A stretch of 20,540 bases of DNA, from positions 2,593,536 through 2,614,075 of the forward strand of contig BFEA01000088.1 of assembly GCA_003427395.1 (NCBI GenBank), written 5' to 3'. Below are positions 17,415 to 20,540 of this stretch, one piece after another. The notes below the pieces were generated by a model. The model worked only from the letters and a program-made list of their open reading frames with translations, was not told the origin of the DNA and did no database searches. The stretch is from Chara braunii. Its lineage: Eukaryota > Streptophyta > Charophyceae > Charales > Characeae. How positions within the stretch are numbered: the first letter of the stretch is position 1; each line of letters starts with the position of its first letter. Both the position numbers and the translations under genes were made by a program.

Positions 17415-17569
17415 TGTACCACCCCTCACGCGGCCAGTAAAAAGGCCATTTCAAGCTCTAAACTACTAGCAGTGTATCTACCCATGTTCTACCATAAGAT
17501 TCATGCTTGTTTTGCACATTTGGTCAGTAGTGGAGCAAGACCCTCTCCACGAGAGCTCTCGTGGCAAAG

Positions 17570-17664
17570 GTAAGTACACTTTTTCTTCTTTTTTTTTTTC
17601 GAAAGTCAATACGTACGTTTTTTCTTTTCTTTTCTTTTTTTTTCTTTTTTTTTATTTTCTTTAG
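17570..17664 (+). other. Candidate intron
   Basis: AAAG|GTAAGTA (GT at 17570-17571) is a near-consensus plant donor. A long T-rich tract follows and ends TTATTTTCTTTAG (AG at 17663-17664), a strong acceptor, giving a 95-nt intron. The flanking exons are not identifiable: a 60-codon frame (17391-17573) overlaps the foldback element and matches nothing I know. The T-tract could equally be a decayed retroposon tail, so this is a weak call. Confidence 0.25.
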
Positions 17665-18330
17665 TTGACAGTATGAGGCACGAGGCAGGGCAGTCCGTTC
17701 TAGATTTCGTTATTTGGGTGTGGTAAACAGCAGAATGCTTCGATACTGTATTTTTGGGATGATGCAGTAGAAGAGAAAAAAAACGAAAGCCGAAACCATC
17801 GCTCGCCCACACCCATATCGCCCGCCCCCAGATTGCAATGGGAAAAAAACTATATCCCTCAAAAGGGAAACAATGGACGGCGCCCTATACTAAATGGCAA
17901 CGACCTTGACAAGCTAACCTTCCCTACGACCGGTCTTAGGGACTACTGCGACCGGACCCTATTTTCTGCTATCGGAGACCCCAAACGAACCCGCCCTAGC
18001 GAAGTTGTACTGCACGACCTTACCGAAAATAGAAAGAAATGAAATGATGAAAATGAAACCCACACAAGCGCAGCCTCCTGGCTGCAAACTAAAAAGGAGT
18101 GCTCTGCAAACATAATGAAAAAAAAATAGCAGTGCCAAAAAAATAAAAATAAAAACAGACAACATCACGTGGCACTGAAACCGTTCTTTTGCCTTTTTTT
18201 CTGTCCGGTGGTTTCTTTCTATTTTTCGGTTTTTCCATGGTGTTTCCTTTCTCCTCTTTTTCTTTCTCTTGATTTTGCTCTCTTTCTGTTCCCCTGTTAC
18301 ATACAAGGCTTGCTACTAGTGTTGCTAACC
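17665..18330. other. No gene recognised
   Basis: Unassigned DNA with A/T-rich and purine-rich stretches (17771-17785, 18119-18154, 18190-18290). A 69-codon plus-strand frame (17833-18042) has no recognisable domain and is probably chance. Confidence 0.5.
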
Positions 18331-18874
18331 GGGACCATGTCCCACTAGCTCCGTTGAGCTACAGGAGGTCAACGTTAGGCTTTCGACGATGTGTCACAGT
18401 ACGCGACAACGGAGATGCACGTCGTCCAAGTCATCTAGCGGTCCGTTTTTAATAAAAAAGGCAATAGAGACTACCGTTGTTTTTGCTTACAACAAAAAGC
18501 AGAAGTGAATCGTTTCTCTCGAATACTACTCCCCCTACCCTCGCCACTTTCGGTTGAGCTAGCTGTCTCCTTTTTTGGAGACAACTAGCTCAACAACCCT
18601 CTTGTTCCCCCAAAAGGCGTTTTTGTAGAGAAACTGTACGAGCCTCCTTCCATTTGTCATTTTGGTACCGTGACGGGATTCAGGCAACTCTTCATTTTCT
18701 AGTGTGGAAGTGCCCGTATGCCACTCCAATTGTGAAAAAAAGAAAAACCAGAACAATTGTATATGTGCCATTTATAAATGCATTTCTCATTTGAAAGTGA
18801 ATTAGAATGAATATTTTCAGCTCTCGCACCGTTGAGTTGCCTCAACTAAACGGTGCAAGTGGGACAAGGTCCCC
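18331..18874. mobile_element. Non-autonomous TIR element, ~545 bp
   Basis: The left end GGGACCATGTCCCACTAGC (18331) and the inverted right end GGGACCTTGTCCCACTTGC (from 18873 inward) match except for A/T swaps, and the match extends through CCGTT to about 28 bp. The ends resemble the arms of the foldback MITE at 17249. The interior has no coding capacity and holds a further hairpin (18553-18594). The candidate flanks CTAACC and CTACCT are similar but not a clean duplication. Confidence 0.6.
18553..18594. repeat. 18-bp hairpin with T6 loop
   Basis: GTTGAGCTAGCTGTCTCC (18553-18570), then TTTTTT, then its inverted copy (18577-18594) with one mismatch. It uses the same GTTGAGCTA word found in the arms of the foldback family, inside the larger TIR element. 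Confidence 0.85.
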
Positions 18875-18876
18875 TA

Positions 18877-18931
18877 CCTCTACAACACCCTGGATTAAAA
18901 TAAAATTAAAAAAAAAAAAAAAAAAAAAAAA
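18877..18931 (+). mobile_element. 3' end and A-tail of a second family B retroposon
   Basis: CCTCTACAACACCCTGGA (18877-18894) is identical to the 3' end of the minus-strand element at 16298-16315 and is followed by TTAAAATAAAATT and a 24-nt A-run (18908-18931). The TIR element lies immediately upstream and may have inserted into this copy, removing or displacing its body. Confidence 0.65.
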
Positions 18932-18977
18932 GAAAGAGATGCCTACCCTCACTCTGTGCCAATACTACCAACTCGCA

Positions 18978-19110
18978 AAGCCATCTAGCTCAGTGGTTAG
19001 AGGTATGAGGTTGCGGGTTCAAAACTCCGCAGCCTTGCGCATGGACACCGGCAGGGCGTTAGAATGACGCACGGCTGGACACACACCCCCATGGGATGAC
19101 GCAGGTAAGC
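18978..19110 (+). mobile_element. SINE family B head with deleted anticodon region, plus strand
   Basis: A box TAGCTCAGTGGTT (18986-18998) and B box GGTTCAAAACTCC (19017-19029), followed by the same body as the minus-strand copy (CTTGCGCATGGACACCGG from 19034). Compared with that copy, about 24 nt between the A and B boxes are missing, which removes the anticodon-arm part of the tRNA-like head. The similarity continues to about 19104 and then fades. Confidence 0.72.
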
Positions 19111-19370
19111 TATTACAGACACTGTCTGCGCACCACCCAAGGGGTAGTCCATGGTTCTTGTATGTGGGGACTGGCCGATGATGGGTATCCTGATGTTCTT
19201 GGTCGACGGGGCTGTCATGAGACTGCTGGGTGGTTCGCATAGTCCGGTTTACTCGAGGCCAGCAGAGCATAGCTACAGACTATTTCACAGTGTATGTCAA
19301 TAGGTTTGGTCACTTGCACGATTCACATAAGGTCCTGTGTTCGATACCAGACCTAACTAAGGGCTGGTCA
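19111..19370. other. Unassigned DNA, possible body of the preceding SINE
   Basis: No gene recognised. A B-box-like GTGTTCGATACC near 19337-19348 has no convincing A box upstream. Confidence 0.35.
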
Positions 19371-20000
19371 TCCTCTTAGTACGTGGTCAAAGGAATGAGG
19401 CTGGCATAGCAGTTCCTTAGTACAGGATGTCGGGAGTGTCAGGACATAATGGTCTAACACTTTACCACAGGGCAGGAACGGGCTCCAGGGACATACGAGG
19501 GAGCAGAGGATTGTCTGCTCTCAGATTATCATACAACACAGGGCCTAGAGATTATCCAGGGTCAATACATACAGTCCATGATTCACAATTGAGGGTGGGC
19601 TATCCTCCTAGTACGTACCTTAGAGATGAGGCTGGCATAGCAGTCCTTAGTACGGATGTCGGGGTGTCAGGAGATACTGCACCTTACCGCGGGGCCGGAA
19701 CGGGCTCCAGGGATATACGAGGGAACAGAGGATCCCCATCTCTCTACCATCAACATCATTTTAGTAAAAAGACAACATAAAGGATAAAAAAAGAAACTCA
19801 GTCCATAAATCATGACCTAGACTTGGATATCCTCCTAGTACGTAGCATAGGGTTGCGGTTGGCATAGCAGTTCCTTAGTACGGGATGTTGGGGGTGTCAT
19901 CATGGCCGGAACGGGCTCCAAGGATATACGAGGGAACGGAGGATACCCAACTCTCTATCATCACCATACAACTAAGCTAGATGGGAGTTACTGTGCACCC
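19371..20000. repeat. Tandem array of three ~230-bp units
   Basis: Units start with TCCTC(T/C)TAGTACGT at 19371, 19603 and 19830 (232 and 227 bp apart). Each contains, in order, GGCATAGCAG, CCTTAGTAC, a GGATGT(C/T)GG block, GGAACGGGCTCCA and ATACGAGGGA. The last unit ends around 20000. TAGTAC occurs twice per unit. A 117-codon frame (19427-19780) spans two units and is not a gene. Confidence 0.88.
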
Positions 20001-20130
20001 TCATGAAGACCTGTAGTAGCATGTTCAAAGCTAGCTCTCGAAGTCCATGTGCAATCAGGCTTGCACGGCGTCTGCTTCAACTTGGGCTGAGTAGGGGGTA
20101 GGCACCTCTCCTTAGCCCCGCTACCTGCAA

Positions 20131-20178
20131 CCGCTGTCTGGTCAGGTCACCCCGCCATGATGGCAATGGGTGATGGTC
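20131..20178 (+). repeat. Dispersed repeat, copy 2
   Basis: The first 21 bases are identical to 2488-2508, and the following stretch with GGCAATGGGTGATGG is close to that copy. Further downstream CGACGC and GCGTCG (about 20222-20248) can pair. About 160 bp later is a C-run/A-run that could be the 3' tail of this element. Confidence 0.8.
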
Positions 20179-20298
20179 TTGGGTCGTTAAACCACCAGTA
20201 CCTCTCCCTGCTTGAAGAATTCGACGCGGCCATTAATGCACTGCGTCGCGCGGGGTACCCACCGGCGTGCGACCAGTAGTCCCCAAAAAACGCGCTCC

Positions 20299-20338
20299 CC
20301 CCCCCCCAAAAAAAAAAAAAAAAAAAACAAAAAAAAGG
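20299..20338 (+). repeat. C-run followed by A-run
   Basis: About ten C (20299-20308) then about 28 A with one C, and GGACAACG after. It may be the A-tail of the unassigned repeat that begins near 20131. Confidence 0.6.
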
Positions 20339-20407
20339 ACAACGAAAATGAAAAGTAGCAACTTTAAACAAACAGGCGCGGGGGGGTGAAGGAAGAGGGG
20401 GAAGAAC

Positions 20408-20408
<1 letters not shown>

Positions 20409-20452
<44 letters not shown>

Positions 20453-20478
20453 CGTCAGCCAGTGTCTGACCCCAAGTT

Positions 20479-20519
<41 letters not shown>

Positions 20520-20540
20520 CCTCAGCCGGTGTCTGACGCC
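20409..20540. repeat. GA-rich minisatellite, ~67-bp unit
   Basis: A (GA)n run (about 20411-20450), then GGCGTCAGCCAGTGTCTGAC, then a spacer, a second (GA)n run and GGCCTCAGCCGGTGTCTGAC, 67 bp apart. The 23-bp non-GA block is nearly palindromic: GGCGTCAG and CTGACGCC arms, each copy carrying a different single mismatch. The array continues past the window end. Confidence 0.9.

Noticed and set aside
17833-18042. 69-codon plus-strand frame
   Set aside because: Short, no recognisable motif, no promoter or splice context to support it.
19427-19780. 117-codon frame
   Set aside because: It spans the 230-bp tandem units and repeats its own sequence; no protein family.

Overview
This window looks like repeat-dominated nuclear DNA of a streptophyte plant or alga with a large genome. 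The main evidence is one long non-LTR retrotransposon of the plant L1 type. Its ORF1 has a DUF4283-like region followed by a single CCHC zinc knuckle, and its ORF2 has an APE-like endonuclease and a reverse transcriptase with FADD. Around it are tRNA-derived SINE heads, A/T homopolymer tails, foldback/TIR elements, decayed tandem repeats and microsatellites. I see no intact host gene, no rRNA or true tRNA gene, and no prokaryotic feature. The organism cannot be named from the sequence.

Layout. 1-600: CT/CA microsatellite, then two short GC-rich tandem repeats and a hairpin. 600-2500: unassigned DNA with T-tracts marking minus-strand retroposons, a minus-strand copy of the LINE 3' tail core (1500-1575), a minus-strand tRNA-derived SINE (about 1744-2104) and a weak plus-strand tRNA-like head. 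2500-2915: G-rich DNA. 2915-4820: two decayed tandem-repeat fields (periods about 310-376 and 125 bp). 4820-5792: purine-rich probable LINE 5' region. 5793-14165: LINE coding region. 14166-14622: 3' UTR and A-tail. 14623-16260: a nested foldback element, a third copy of the LINE tail core and a 108-bp duplication. 16260-19100: SINE-like retroposons and TIR/foldback elements. 19371-20000: a 230-bp tandem array. 20131-20540: a dispersed repeat and a GA-rich minisatellite.

LINE organisation. Four reading frames follow one another: a broken upstream frame (5793-6725, two internal TAG), ORF1 (6770-8995, open), an unassigned frame overlapping ORF1 by 29 nt (8967-9551, open), and ORF2 (about 9611-14165), which carries many nonsense codons and one frameshift. 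The copy cannot supply its own reverse transcriptase. Most ORF2 stops are TGA or TAG where Trp is expected.

The strongest observation is at the LINE 3' end. The last part of its 3' UTR shares about 50 nt with two other A-tailed sequences in the window. The shared core can form two small stem-loops, and every stem substitution in the most diverged copy keeps the pairing. This suggests a conserved 3' RNA structure shared by mobile elements, possibly for recognition by the reverse transcriptase. It is a proposal from one window, not a demonstrated system.
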